Below, in pieces: positions 52,857 through 61,190 of a stretch of DNA of 64,000 nt. The notes under the pieces were generated by a model. That model saw only the letters and a program-made list of their open reading frames with translations, searched no databases and was not told the origin of the DNA. Each line of letters opens with the position of its first letter. Positions within the stretch are counted from its first letter, which is position 1. The stretch spans positions 620,001 through 684,000 of the forward strand of contig JAPZUA010000002.1 in assembly GCA_027532905.1 (NCBI GenBank), given 5' to 3'. Origin of the DNA: Magnetospirillum sp. GTDB taxonomy: Bacteria; Pseudomonadota; Alphaproteobacteria; CACIAM-22H2. A program made the position numbers and the translations under genes.

Positions 52857-53821
52857 CAGCACTCCTTGAAGTTCGCGAACTCGTCAAAACATATACCGAC
52901 AAGCGCGGTCGGCGCGTGTCGGCCGTCGACGGCGTCAATCTCGATCTGGCGCAAGGCGAGGTGCTGGGTATTGTCGGCGAGTCCGGCTGCGGCAAGACGA
53001 CGCTCGGGCGTACGATCCTGCGCTTGATGGCGCCCGATGCCGGTACGATCCGCTTCGAGGGTACGGACATCGCGCAACTGCCCGAGCGTCGCTTGAAGCC
53101 GTTTCGGCGCGAGATGCAGATGATTTTCCAGGATCCGTTCGGCTCGCTCAATCCGCGCCACAGGGTGGGTACTATCGTCGGCGAGCCGTTGGCGATACAC
53201 GGGCACGGTGACGGCGCAAAGCGCGTCGCTGAGCTGCTCGAAACGGTCGGCTTGGGTGCAGCGGCAGCCTCGCGTTTTCCGCACGAGTTTTCGGGCGGCC
53301 AGCGCCAACGCATCGCAATCGCGCGCGCCCTTGCGTTGGGGCCGAAGCTGATTGTCGCCGACGAGCCTGTATCGGCCCTCGACGTTTCGATCCAATCGCA
53401 GATCATCAATCTGATTGCCGATCTGCGGCGGCGTCTGCATCTGTCGATGCTGTTCATCACGCACGATCTCTCGGTCGTGCGCCATGTCAGCGACCGCATC
53501 GCGGTCATGTATCTGGGCCGTATCGTCGAGAGCGGGGCGACCGAGGCGATCTTTGCGAAGCCCCGCCATCCCTATACGCAAGCGCTGATCTCGGCCATTC
53601 CGCGGCCACCGACGGCGGCCAAGACCGCGTCGTCGCGCATCGTGCTGAAGGGAGAAATTCCCGATCCCGCCGATCCGCCGCCGGGATGCCGCTTCCATCG
53701 CCGCTGCCCGATCGCGACCGAGATCTGTGCGCGCGCCGTGCCCGAGTTGAAGATGCAGGCGGACCGGCTGGTCGCCTGCCATCACGCGCTGAGCGACGCA
53801 CCGCCCGCCCAGACGCGCTGA
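52853..53821 (+). CDS. Peptide-type ABC transporter ATP-binding protein, DppF family (recycling locus)
   Basis: 322-residue ATPase with Walker A GESGCGKTT, MIFQDPFGSLNPRH, signature FSGGQRQR, Walker [13 protein letters not shown] and the C-terminal PPPGCRFHRRCP element. The ATG overlaps the DppD stop. Its last 40 bases overlap the 3' end of the convergent nagA gene (53782-53821), which is unusual even for this compact region. Confidence 0.9.
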   Translation: MTALLEVRELVKTYTDKRGRRVSAVDGVNLDLAQGEVLGIVGESGCGKTTLGRTILRLMAPDAGTIRFEGTDIAQLPERRLKPFRREMQMIFQDPFGSLNPRHRVGTIVGEPLAIHGHGDGAKRVAELLETVGLGAAAASRFPHEFSGGQRQRIAIARALALGPKLIVADEPVSALDVSIQSQIINLIADLRRRLHLSMLFITHDLSVVRHVSDRIAVMYLGRIVESGATEAIFAKPRHPYTQALISAIPRPPTAAKTASSRIVLKGEIPDPADPPPGCRFHRRCPIATEICARAVPELKMQADRLVACHHALSDAPPAQTR

Positions 53822-54948
53822 ACACGCAGGTCTGCGTCGAGTTCGACGATGTCGGCTTTGCGCCCGCGCGCAAGGTGCCCGAGCCGGTCTTGAAGGCCCA
53901 GAAACTTCGCAGGCGTGACGCACGCCATCGTCAACGCATCGACGCGTGCTATGCCGACATGCAAGACGGCGTTGCGCACGGCACCCGCCATGTCGAGATG
54001 CGCCCCTGCAAGCGTGCCGTCGGCGGAGGCGAGCTTGCCGTCGGCAAGCGACACCTTGCGGCTTAGGAGATCGAAAGACGTTTGATCCGAGCCGACGGAC
54101 GGCATCGCATCGCTGACGAAGAACAGGCGCTCGTGCCCCATCAGGCGATAGGCCATCCGCACAACGAGTGGGTCGACATGCAGCAAGTCGCAGATCACGC
54201 TTGCGAACACGCGTGCATCGTCGAACGCAACGCCCGGAATTCCGGGCGCGCGCGCCGATATCGGCGCCATGGCGTTGAACAGGTGTGTGACACCGGTCAA
54301 GCCTTCGTCGAGCGCGCGTCGGAAAGCGGGCGCATCGGCCGCCGTGTGCCCGGCCGCGACGCGCAAACCTCCGGCGACAAGCTCGGCAATGAAACCGGCG
54401 GGGACTTCCTCGGGCGCTAGTGTGACAAGCGATTGACCGATTTTTGCGAAGCGCAGCAGCGCTGCTTTGCCGACCGCATCGAGGCGCGCAACCGCTTGTG
54501 GCGGATGAATGCCGATGCGGGCCGGGCTGATGAATGGGCCTTCGAGATGGAAGCCTGCCACGCCTGCCATCGTTAGCGTCGATGCAGCGTCGGCGAGCCG
54601 TTCCAGGACATCGGGCGTGTCGGTGATCAATGTGGGTAGCAGCGAAATGGTGCCCAGGCGGCGGTGGCTTGCGACGATGTTCGCGATCCCGGCGTGCGTC
54701 GGCGCATCGTTGAGCAGCACGCCGCCGCCGCCATTGACTTGCGCATCGACAAAGCCCGGTGCGAGCAAGAATCCCGGTGTTGGCGCATTTCCGGCAAGCG
54801 AAGGTGCGAGCTGCTGGCGCGGCAGTACGTCGGCGATATCGCCGCCCTGCAGCACGATTGCGTGGTCGTGCCGCAAGGTCGCACCGTCGAACAGCAAGTC
54901 GGCAGCAAGAATGGCGATTTCGCCGCGGGTCGTCGTATCGTCTTTCAT
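53782..54948 (-). CDS. nagA: N-acetylglucosamine-6-phosphate deacetylase
   Basis: 388-residue amidohydrolase. The metal ligands are E136 (HLEGP), H201 (AGHTAAD) and H222 (THLFNAM), and the catalytic Asp280 lies in FVSDAMP. PGFVDAQVNGGGG near the N terminus is the family mark. It removes acetate from GlcNAc-6-phosphate made by MurQ or by the kinase at 56306-57169. The ATG at 54948 is chosen because the longer frame to 55002 would begin inside the control region shared with murA. It is divergent from murA. Confidence 0.92.
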   Translation of the reverse strand: MKDDTTTRGEIAILAADLLFDGATLRHDHAIVLQGGDIADVLPRQQLAPSLAGNAPTPGFLLAPGFVDAQVNGGGGVLLNDAPTHAGIANIVASHRRLGTISLLPTLITDTPDVLERLADAASTLTMAGVAGFHLEGPFISPARIGIHPPQAVARLDAVGKAALLRFAKIGQSLVTLAPEEVPAGFIAELVAGGLRVAAGHTAADAPAFRRALDEGLTGVTHLFNAMAPISARAPGIPGVAFDDARVFASVICDLLHVDPLVVRMAYRLMGHERLFFVSDAMPSVGSDQTSFDLLSRKVSLADGKLASADGTLAGAHLDMAGAVRNAVLHVGIARVDALTMACVTPAKFLGLQDRLGHLARGRKADIVELDADLRVQRVWAGGASLSA

Positions 54949-54978
54949 CGGCACAGCAATTGTTTTCGGGCTCGGAAC

Positions 54979-55009
54979 TTGACAATACCAATGCAAAACC
55001 ACTTAGTCT
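54979..55009 (+). promoter_or_regulatory. Promoter of the murA operon
   Basis: A perfect TTGACA -35 box lies at 54979-54984. The best -10 candidate is TAGTCT at 55004-55009, with 19-base spacing, a little long. The operator-like element occupies the whole spacer, a classic repression arrangement. Confidence 0.45.
54984..55004. promoter_or_regulatory. Recycling-locus operator, copy 2 (nagA / murA)
   Basis: On the minus strand it reads GGT-N7-TGGTATT, flanked by AAGT (complement of AATACCA at 54984-54990 and ACC at 54998-55000). It matches copy 1 at 14 of the 14 bases outside the N7 spacer except the third position (T for A). It lies in the 89-bp gap between nagA and murA. Confidence 0.6.
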
Positions 55010-55037
55010 CGACTTGGTTTTCAGGGAAGGTGGGGCA

Positions 55038-56297
55038 ATGGACAAGCTGCAGATCGACGGCGGCAGGCGGCTTGAAGGCACCATCGCCATTGCGGGTGCC
55101 AAAAACGCCGCATTGCCGCAGATCGCCGCCTCGCTTTTGAGCCCGTATACGCTGACGCTGACCAATCTTCCGCAGGTCGGCGACGTCGCGAATATGTTGG
55201 GTGTGGTCGGCCGCCATGGCGTAGGCGTCAACGTTGCAGGCCCGCATACGGCGACACTCGATGCGGGCCCTGCCAATCATGTCGAAGCGCCCTACGATGT
55301 GGTGCGCAAAATGCGTGCGACCGTGCTGGTGTTGGGGCCGCTTGTCGCGCGCTTCGGGCGGGCGCGCGTGTCGTTGCCGGGCGGCTGCGCCATCGGTGCG
55401 CGGCCCATTGATCTGCACATGAAAGTGCTGGCGCAGCTCGGCACGTCGGTCGCTATCGAGAGCGGCTATATCGTGGCCGAAGCGCCCTCGGGCCTCGCCG
55501 GCGCGCGCATTGTGCTGGCCTCGCCCTCGGTCGGGGCCACGCAAACCGCAATGATGGCGGCCACATATGCGACGGGCGAAACTGAAATCGTCAATGCAGC
55601 GGGCGAGCCAGAAGTCGCCGATCTGGCCGCGTGCCTTGTCGCGATGGGAGCGAACATCGAAGGGGCGGGTACGCATCGTATCGCTGTGCAAGGCCCAACA
55701 AACTGGCGTGCGGCTCGCCATCATACGATCCCGGACCGCATCGAGGCCGGCACCTATGCGATGGCGGCCGCTATCACGCGCGGGCATTTGGAGCTTACGG
55801 GCGCGCGTCTCGAGCATCTGGGGGCGCTGGCACAGATGCTCGAGACGGTTGGTGCGCGCATGTGGCCGACCGATCGCGGCCTCATGGTCGCGTGCGACGG
55901 CCGCGTTGCGGCGGCCGATATCTCGACCGAGCCTTATCCCGGTTTTCCGACCGATCTGCAGGCCCAGTACATGGCGCTTATGGCCGTGGCCGACGGCGCT
56001 TGCGCGATCCGCGAAACGATCTTCGAAAACCGCTTCATGCATGTGCCGGAACTCGTGCGCATGGGGGCGGACATTTCGCTGCGCGGGTCGACCGCTCTGG
56101 TGCGCGGACGATCCACGCTCGTCGGCGCACCGGTGATGGCCACCGATCTGCGCGCCTCGGTGTGCCTTGTGCTCGCAGGGCTCGTGGCCGAGGGGCAGAC
56201 GACGGTGTCGCGCGTCTACCATCTCGATCGCGGCTACGAGGATCTCGCGCGCAAGCTTGTGCGTTGCGGGGCCGCCATCCGCCGCGTGCCGGAATAG
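55038..56297 (+). CDS. murA: UDP-N-acetylglucosamine 1-carboxyvinyltransferase
   Basis: 419-residue MurA, the first committed step of peptidoglycan precursor synthesis. K22-N23 (AKNA) and the PEP-reactive cysteine C117 ([12 protein letters not shown]) are conserved, so it should be active and fosfomycin-sensitive. The ATG at 55038 has GGAAGGTGGGG upstream. It is unexpected among degradative recycling genes and may be a second, recycling-regulated copy; whether the genome has another murA cannot be seen here. It is followed 8 bases later by the amino-sugar kinase gene. Confidence 0.92.
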   Translation: MDKLQIDGGRRLEGTIAIAGAKNAALPQIAASLLSPYTLTLTNLPQVGDVANMLGVVGRHGVGVNVAGPHTATLDAGPANHVEAPYDVVRKMRATVLVLGPLVARFGRARVSLPGGCAIGARPIDLHMKVLAQLGTSVAIESGYIVAEAPSGLAGARIVLASPSVGATQTAMMAATYATGETEIVNAAGEPEVADLAACLVAMGANIEGAGTHRIAVQGPTNWRAARHHTIPDRIEAGTYAMAAAITRGHLELTGARLEHLGALAQMLETVGARMWPTDRGLMVACDGRVAAADISTEPYPGFPTDLQAQYMALMAVADGACAIRETIFENRFMHVPELVRMGADISLRGSTALVRGRSTLVGAPVMATDLRASVCLVLAGLVAEGQTTVSRVYHLDRGYEDLARKLVRCGAAIRRVPE

Positions 56298-56305
56298 GAC
56301 GGGCG

Positions 56306-57169
56306 ATGGCGCGCACGCTTTTCATCGGCATCGACGGCGGCGGGACGGGCTGCCGTGCGCGCATCGAAGACGATGCGGGCAATGTGCTCGGGCTCGGGCT
56401 TGCCGGGCCTGCGACCTCGCGGCTCGGGCTCGAAAAACTTTGGCAGTCGCTCGCGACCGCGTTTGGCGGTGCCATCGCCGAAGCCGATTTGTCGCCGGAC
56501 GAGGTTGCGGCGATGCGCGCCGGTATCGGCATTGCCGGCTACGGCCGCAAGGGTTTTGCCGAACAGCTGCAGGCCGTGCGCCATCCGTTTGCGCAGGCGG
56601 TCTACACGAGCGACGCGATGGCAGCATGCGTGGGCGCGCATGGCGGTGCCGACGGCGGGATTGTGATCATCGGTACGGGTTCGATCGGCATTGCACGCGT
56701 CGGCGGTTCGGAACTGCGTGTCGGCGGCTACGGTTTCCCGATTTCCGACGAGGGCAGCGGTGCGGATCTGGGCCTGCAGGCCGTGCGCCTCGCATTGCGT
56801 GCACATGACGGCCGCCACGAAGCGGGCCCGCTGCTGCGTGCGGTGATGGCGCGCTTTGCCGACGCGCCTGCCGACGCAGTCGCGTGGATGGACAATGCGA
56901 CGGCGACCGACTACGCCACACTCGCACCGCTCGTGATGCGCCATGCCGATTTGGGCGATCCGGTCGGCCGGCGGATCGTTCAGAACGCCGCCGAGCAGAT
57001 CGACGGGCTCGTGCGCGCCTTGCTCGAACGCGGTGCTCCGCGCGTTGCGTTGCTCGGCGGGCTTGCGAGTGCCATGGAAGCATGGCTCGCGCCGGACGTG
57101 CGCCGTCGCCTGTCGCCGCCGCTCGGCGATGCTATGTCGGGTGCGATTGCTCTCGCGCGTGCGCTTTAG
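56306..57169 (+). CDS. BadF/BadG-family amino-sugar kinase (probable N-acetylglucosamine kinase)
   Basis: 287-residue ASKHA kinase. GIDGGGTGCRA at 8-18 is the phosphate-1 loop, IIGTGSIG the middle strand and GYGFPISDEGSGADLG the family signature shared with eukaryotic-type GlcNAc kinases. Phosphorylation of GlcNAc, or glucosamine, to feed NagA would complete the pathway. It lies 8 bases after murA. Its stop overlaps the convergent DMT gene stop by 3 bases. Confidence 0.85.
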   Translation: MARTLFIGIDGGGTGCRARIEDDAGNVLGLGLAGPATSRLGLEKLWQSLATAFGGAIAEADLSPDEVAAMRAGIGIAGYGRKGFAEQLQAVRHPFAQAVYTSDAMAACVGAHGGADGGIVIIGTGSIGIARVGGSELRVGGYGFPISDEGSGADLGLQAVRLALRAHDGRHEAGPLLRAVMARFADAPADAVAWMDNATATDYATLAPLVMRHADLGDPVGRRIVQNAAEQIDGLVRALLERGAPRVALLGGLASAMEAWLAPDVRRRLSPPLGDAMSGAIALARAL

Positions 57170-58041
57170 GCCGGTTTCGGTTTCTTCGCGCGCAGCATCA
57201 GCAGCGAGCCGCCGAGAATGAGGACGGCGCCCGCCCACAAGCTCGGCTTCGGGACTTCGGCGAACAGCAGATAGCCAAGCAATGCCGCCCAAATCAGGCC
57301 CGAATAGTCGGCAACTGCGACGCGTGCGGCAGGCAGTTTGGCGATCGCACTGGCGAATGCAAGATAGCCGCCGGCACCGAACAGCCCGAGTGCGGCAAAC
57401 AGGAGGCCGTCTTGCAGTGTCGGCAGGGCAACTTCGATTGCTACGATCGCAGGCAGCAGCAGTGCCGAGGCAAGCAACGACTGCGTCAGCACGATCGTCA
57501 CGACGGGTTCGTGTGCGGTCTGCGCGCGCAGCAGAACATTGCCGAGCGCGTAGGTGACGGGCGAGGCGATGGCGCAAGCGAGGGCGAACCAAGGACGCGG
57601 CACACTTTCGTCGGCCTGCGCGTCGCCGAGGGCCACCCAAACCACACCGGCAAAACCGCACGCGATCGCCACCGCCGTGATGCGATCGACCTTTTCGCTT
57701 AGCAAGAGGGCGCCGAACAGGGCCACGAAAATCGGTGCGGTGTAGGACAGCACAAACACTTCGGCCAATGGCAGATGCCCGAGCGCATAGAAAAACGCGG
57801 ACGTGGTCGCGACCATCAGAACAGCACGTAGGCCGTGCGCTGCCAATCGATCGCGGCGCGGCCAACCGGGACGCAGTACGAATGCGGCAGCGCCGATCCA
57901 CAGGGCCGAAAACGCGAAACGCGCGAAGACGATTTGAAACGTGCCGTAGTCGGCGGCGAGCGCTTTGGCGATCGCATCCATAACCGTCAGCAAGGCAATG
58001 CCGCCGATCGCGAGGGCAAACATGCGCGCTTCAGTCGACAT
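57166..58041 (-). CDS. DMT-superfamily transporter (EamA domains)
   Basis: 291 residues, ten predicted membrane helices in two EamA repeats, with ASPVTYALGNVLLRA and the C-terminal LILGGSLLMLRAKKPKPA typical of the drug/metabolite transporter family. The ATG at 58041 has AAGGA 6 bases upstream. It is divergent from murQ and shares the doubled operator, so it may move an amino sugar, amino acid or peptide connected with recycling. The direction and substrate are unknown. Confidence 0.85.
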   Translation of the reverse strand: MSTEARMFALAIGGIALLTVMDAIAKALAADYGTFQIVFARFAFSALWIGAAAFVLRPGWPRRDRLAAHGLRAVLMVATTSAFFYALGHLPLAEVFVLSYTAPIFVALFGALLLSEKVDRITAVAIACGFAGVVWVALGDAQADESVPRPWFALACAIASPVTYALGNVLLRAQTAHEPVVTIVLTQSLLASALLLPAIVAIEVALPTLQDGLLFAALGLFGAGGYLAFASAIAKLPAARVAVADYSGLIWAALLGYLLFAEVPKPSLWAGAVLILGGSLLMLRAKKPKPA

Positions 58042-58086
58042 TGTCGGTCCTTGCCAGGCATGATTTTGAACGTTTGGCCGCGGCAA

Positions 58087-58101
58087 AGTGGTATTGCCAC
58101 T
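58087..58101. promoter_or_regulatory. Recycling-locus operator, palindromic copy (DMT / murQ)
   Basis: AGTGG-TATTG-CCACT, perfect 5-bp arms, contains the TGGTATT core at 58089-58095. It covers the -35 box of murQ. It lies 11 bases from copy 3, so this gap holds two sites. Confidence 0.5.
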
Positions 58102-58122
58102 CGACCAGAAAGGTCATATAGT
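58094..58122 (+). promoter_or_regulatory. Promoter of murQ
   Basis: TTGCCA at 58094-58099 and TATAGT at 58117-58122 are separated by exactly 17 bases. Transcription would start near 58129, giving a leader of about 20 bases. Operator-like elements cover both boxes. Confidence 0.5.
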
Positions 58123-58128
58123 GGTATT
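58112..58128. promoter_or_regulatory. Recycling-locus operator, copy 3 (DMT / murQ)
   Basis: On the plus strand GGT (58112-58114), 7 bases, TGGTATT (58122-58128): the same spacing and core as copies 1 and 2. It overlaps the murQ -10 box and lies upstream of the operon that contains the GntR/UTRA gene, suggesting autoregulation. Confidence 0.6.
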
Positions 58129-58148
58129 ATGTTTTGCCGAACAATGCA

Positions 58149-59039
58149 ATGACGACCGAAAACGCCGACAAGCGATTTGTCGATCTGGACGCGCGGCCAT
58201 TGGCCGACGCACTTGCGGCAATGTGGCAAGGGCAGGTGCGTGCGGTTGCCGCCATCCGCCCGGCCTTGCCCGCGATCGCAGCAGCGGTCGAGGCGGCCGC
58301 CAAAGCGCTCGGCACGCGCGGGCGGCTCGTCTATGTCGGGGCAGGTACATCGGGCCGCGTTGCGGTGCAGGACGGATCGGAATTGCCGCCCACCTTCGAT
58401 TGGCCCGAGCGGCGCGTCGTGTTTGCGATGGCCGGGGGGCCGCGCGCCTTTTTGCGCAGTGTCGAGGGCGCCGAAGACGATGCCGAGGCTGGCGCCAAAG
58501 CCATGCGCCGTCTGCGCGTCAAAGCGGGCGACGTCGTGATCGGCGTGGCCGCAAGCGGCACCACGCCGTTCACCGTGTCGGCATTGCGCGCGGCACGGCG
58601 GCAAAAAGCCGTCACGATCGCGTTGGCAAGCAACCCCAAAACGCCGCTCTTGTCGGCGGCGGCGTTTCCGATTCTGGTCGAAACCGGCAGCGAAGCGATC
58701 GCCGGTTCCACGCGCATGAAGGCGGGCACGGCACAGAAGATCGTGCTCAATCTTCTGTCGACCGGCATCATGCTGCGCTTGGGCCGCGTCTATCGCGGGC
58801 TCATGGTCAATATGCGCCCGACCAACGCCAAGTTGCGGCGGCGCGCCGAAGCGATGGTCGCCAAGCTCGGGCATTGCACGGTGCAAGAAGCTGCAAGCGC
58901 TTTGGATGCGGCCAAAGGCGAGATCAAACTTGCCGTACTTCTGCGCGCAGGTCTTGGCCTTGCAAAAGCGCGGGCACTGCTCAAGCGCCATGACGGACGT
59001 TTGCGCGCCGCCCTCGCCGAAATCGAGACCGACCGATGA
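58149..59039 (+). CDS. murQ: N-acetylmuramic acid 6-phosphate etherase
   Basis: 296-residue SIS-domain enzyme. YVGAGTSGR (62-70), the catalytic glutamates E78 (GSELPPTF) and E109 (SVEGAEDD), and GSEAIAGSTRMKAGTAQK are conserved with the spacing of E. coli MurQ. It cleaves the lactyl ether of MurNAc-6-phosphate to GlcNAc-6-phosphate and D-lactate. The ATG at 58149 has no clear ribosome site and a very short leader. The next gene starts within its stop (ATGA). Confidence 0.93.
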   Translation: MTTENADKRFVDLDARPLADALAAMWQGQVRAVAAIRPALPAIAAAVEAAAKALGTRGRLVYVGAGTSGRVAVQDGSELPPTFDWPERRVVFAMAGGPRAFLRSVEGAEDDAEAGAKAMRRLRVKAGDVVIGVAASGTTPFTVSALRAARRQKAVTIALASNPKTPLLSAAAFPILVETGSEAIAGSTRMKAGTAQKIVLNLLSTGIMLRLGRVYRGLMVNMRPTNAKLRRRAEAMVAKLGHCTVQEAASALDAAKGEIKLAVLLRAGLGLAKARALLKRHDGRLRAALAEIETDR

Positions 59040-59791
59040 GTGCGGCTCTTGGCGAAATCCGGCTCGATCCGAAGAGTCCGACGCCGCTTTATCTGCAATT
59101 GGCCGAAAGCATCCGCAATCTGATTGCCGAGGGGCGCATTCGCACGGGCGATGCCTTGCCCTCCGAGCGCGAACTCAGCCAGACGAGCGGCATTTCGCGC
59201 GTGACGGTGCGCAAGGCGATCGATGCGCTGTTCCGCGAGGGACTCTTGTCGCGCCGTCACGGCTCAGGGACCTACATCGCCCCGCGCATCGAACAACCCG
59301 CAGCTTTGCTTGCTGGCTTTTCGGCGGACATGGCGAGCCGCGGCATGAAGCCGGGTTCGCAGCTGATCGAGCATTTGGTGGGGGCGCCCACGCCCGAAGA
59401 AGCGCTTGCGTTGGGCTTGGGCATCGGTGCGACGGTGCGGCGCCTGGCGCGCGTGCGCACGGCCGACGGCGAGCCGCTCGCGATCGAGCGCGCGGCGATT
59501 CCGACGTCGTTTTTGCCGCACTACGCGCCGCAGGATTCGTCGCTCTATGTCGCCCTCGAACAGCGCGGCTACCGGCCCGTGCGCGGTTTGCAGCGCCTTC
59601 AGGCGTCGCTGGCCTCGCCAAGCGAAGCGGCCCTGCTCGGCATCCCGACAGGGGCTGCGATCCTGCGCATCGAGCGGCGCTCGTTTCTTGCGAACGGCAC
59701 CCCGGTCGAGTTCACGCGCTCGGCCTATCGCGGCGACCGCTACGATTTCATCGCCGACGTGAGCGAGCTCAAGCGCGAAAGCAAAGTCTGA
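59036..59791 (+). CDS. GntR-family regulator with UTRA domain (candidate regulator of the recycling locus)
   Basis: 251 residues. The winged helix is at about 16-82 (TPLYLQLAESIRNLI, SERELSQTSGISRVTVRKAIDALFREGLL), the UTRA domain at about 100-245. HutC-type proteins of this sort (NagR/DasR, YvoA) sense GlcN-6-P or GlcNAc-6-P. It lies between murQ and the SIS gene with overlaps on both sides. The GG(T/A)-N7-TGGTATT elements in the three divergent gaps of this locus are its most likely targets. Confidence 0.88.
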   Translation: MSAALGEIRLDPKSPTPLYLQLAESIRNLIAEGRIRTGDALPSERELSQTSGISRVTVRKAIDALFREGLLSRRHGSGTYIAPRIEQPAALLAGFSADMASRGMKPGSQLIEHLVGAPTPEEALALGLGIGATVRRLARVRTADGEPLAIERAAIPTSFLPHYAPQDSSLYVALEQRGYRPVRGLQRLQASLASPSEAALLGIPTGAAILRIERRSFLANGTPVEFTRSAYRGDRYDFIADVSELKRESKV

Positions 59792-60795
59792 TGTCGGCGA
59801 TGGCCGACGAGATCGCCGAATGCGCGCGCGTGGTGCGCGGCATTCGCTTGCGTGGCGCCGAGATCGCGGCCGTCGCAGTCCGCCTCGATCTCGGCTCTGC
59901 CAAGCTCGCACTTGTGTGCGGACGCGGCAGTTCCGGCCATGCGGGCGTGCATTTGCGCTATCTGATCGAAACGCGCCTGGGATTGCCGGTTTCGAGTGTG
60001 GCGCCGTCGGTCTTCTCGGCCTTCAAAGGCGACATGCGGCTCGATCGCGTGCCGTTTTTTGTGATCTCGCAATCAGGCCGCAGCCCGGATCTTGTCGTCG
60101 CAACGCAAAAGGCGCGCGCTTGCGGTGCGCGCACGGTCGCGATCGTCAACGACGTGCATTCGCCCGTTGCTGAAGCCGCCGAATTCGTGCTGCCGCTCGA
60201 GGCGGGCTCCGAAATCTCGGTCGCGGCCACAAAGTCCGTCGTGGGCTCGATGGCGCTTGGGGCTGGTCTCGTTGCAGCACTCGCGCAGGATGCCGTGCTC
60301 GACCAAGCGCTCGATCGTTTGCCCGATCGGCTCGAGTCCGCATTGTCGCTCGATTGGCAGAAGCTGCTCGCACCGCTTGGCGAGGCGCAATGCGCCTTCG
60401 CGATCGCGCGCGGCTTTGGCCTCGGCGCCGCGCGTGAGATTGCGCTGAAGCTTGCCGAAACCTTGCGCCTGCCGGCCTTCGCCTACAGTGCAGCCGAGTT
60501 TCTGCACGGGCCGCGCGCGTCGTTGGGTGCGCGCATGCCAGTGATCGTTTTGCGTTTGGGCGACGAAACGGCGGAGTCTGTCGATGCGACGGTGCGTACG
60601 TTACGCGCAGCAGGGCAGGCGGTCTTTGTGTGTGGCGGCGACGGCGATCTTGCTTGGATCGCCGACGATCATCCAGCCATCGATTCGATTGCGATGCTCG
60701 TCCCGGCCTATCGGTTGATCGAGCAAGCAACCCGACGCGCCGGTTTCGATCCCGACAATCCGCCGCATCTCAAGAAGATCACTGAAACTTTATAG
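59791..60795 (+). CDS. Double-SIS sugar isomerase (GlmS-like; probable glucosamine-6-phosphate deaminase)
   Basis: 334 residues with two SIS domains and no glutaminase domain. CGRGSSGHAG (about 43-52) and ISQSGRSPD are the first-domain sugar-phosphate loops, YSAAEFLHGPRASLG is the GlmS/AgaS-type second-domain mark, and the C terminus DPDNPPHLKKITETL matches the isomerase group. This architecture belongs to NagB-II-type deaminases, which would turn GlcN-6-P into fructose-6-P and ammonia and finish the route. The ATG shares one base with the GntR stop (TGATG). Confidence 0.85.
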   Translation: MSAMADEIAECARVVRGIRLRGAEIAAVAVRLDLGSAKLALVCGRGSSGHAGVHLRYLIETRLGLPVSSVAPSVFSAFKGDMRLDRVPFFVISQSGRSPDLVVATQKARACGARTVAIVNDVHSPVAEAAEFVLPLEAGSEISVAATKSVVGSMALGAGLVAALAQDAVLDQALDRLPDRLESALSLDWQKLLAPLGEAQCAFAIARGFGLGAAREIALKLAETLRLPAFAYSAAEFLHGPRASLGARMPVIVLRLGDETAESVDATVRTLRAAGQAVFVCGGDGDLAWIADDHPAIDSIAMLVPAYRLIEQATRRAGFDPDNPPHLKKITETL

Positions 60796-61190
60796 GGCGT
60801 CGATGCCGTGCGGGTCGATTCGGTGCCAATGAAGTGGAACGCGGTATTTAGTTACGTCAGGCCGACCATTTATGCACAGGCCGATCCATCGAGATATTAT
60901 TAGGTTTTCTTATATCTTGGCCTGGGGCTGTCATTTGATTTTATTTAAATTTTCTACAATGCTGTTCTTAAAGCGTTAATTTGCATCTTGTTGATTAGGG
61001 AAGTTTATTAAATCGATGTGCCCTTAGTTTAGGCAGAACGCAATAAGGTGCGACATAAATGCTGCGTTTTCGACCGATTGAACTTGTCAATTTGAGACGC
61101 AAAGTGCTAATTTTAGATAATTATTGTTAATGGCGAACTGATCAGCCGTTCTACTTTGCTACCGTAAGGCCTTGTGAGGGAGTTGGTGTT
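60796..61190. other. AT-rich non-coding gap before the repeat-protein gene
   Basis: About 395 bases, clearly lower in GC than the coding DNA around it, especially 60890-61140. No open frame with coding character and no obvious hairpin terminator after the SIS gene. It probably contains the promoter of the repeat protein; several AT-rich -10-like words make a single choice unsafe. An ATG at 61133 opens a frame of only three codons. Confidence 0.5.

Noticed and set aside
52640-55276. 878-codon minus-strand open frame
   Set aside because: It runs opposite the DppF gene and in the wrong frame through nagA and the nagA/murA control region. No domain is recognisable.
58144-58146. ATG at 58144 as the start of murQ
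   Set aside because: It is out of frame with the etherase; the in-frame ATG is at 58149.
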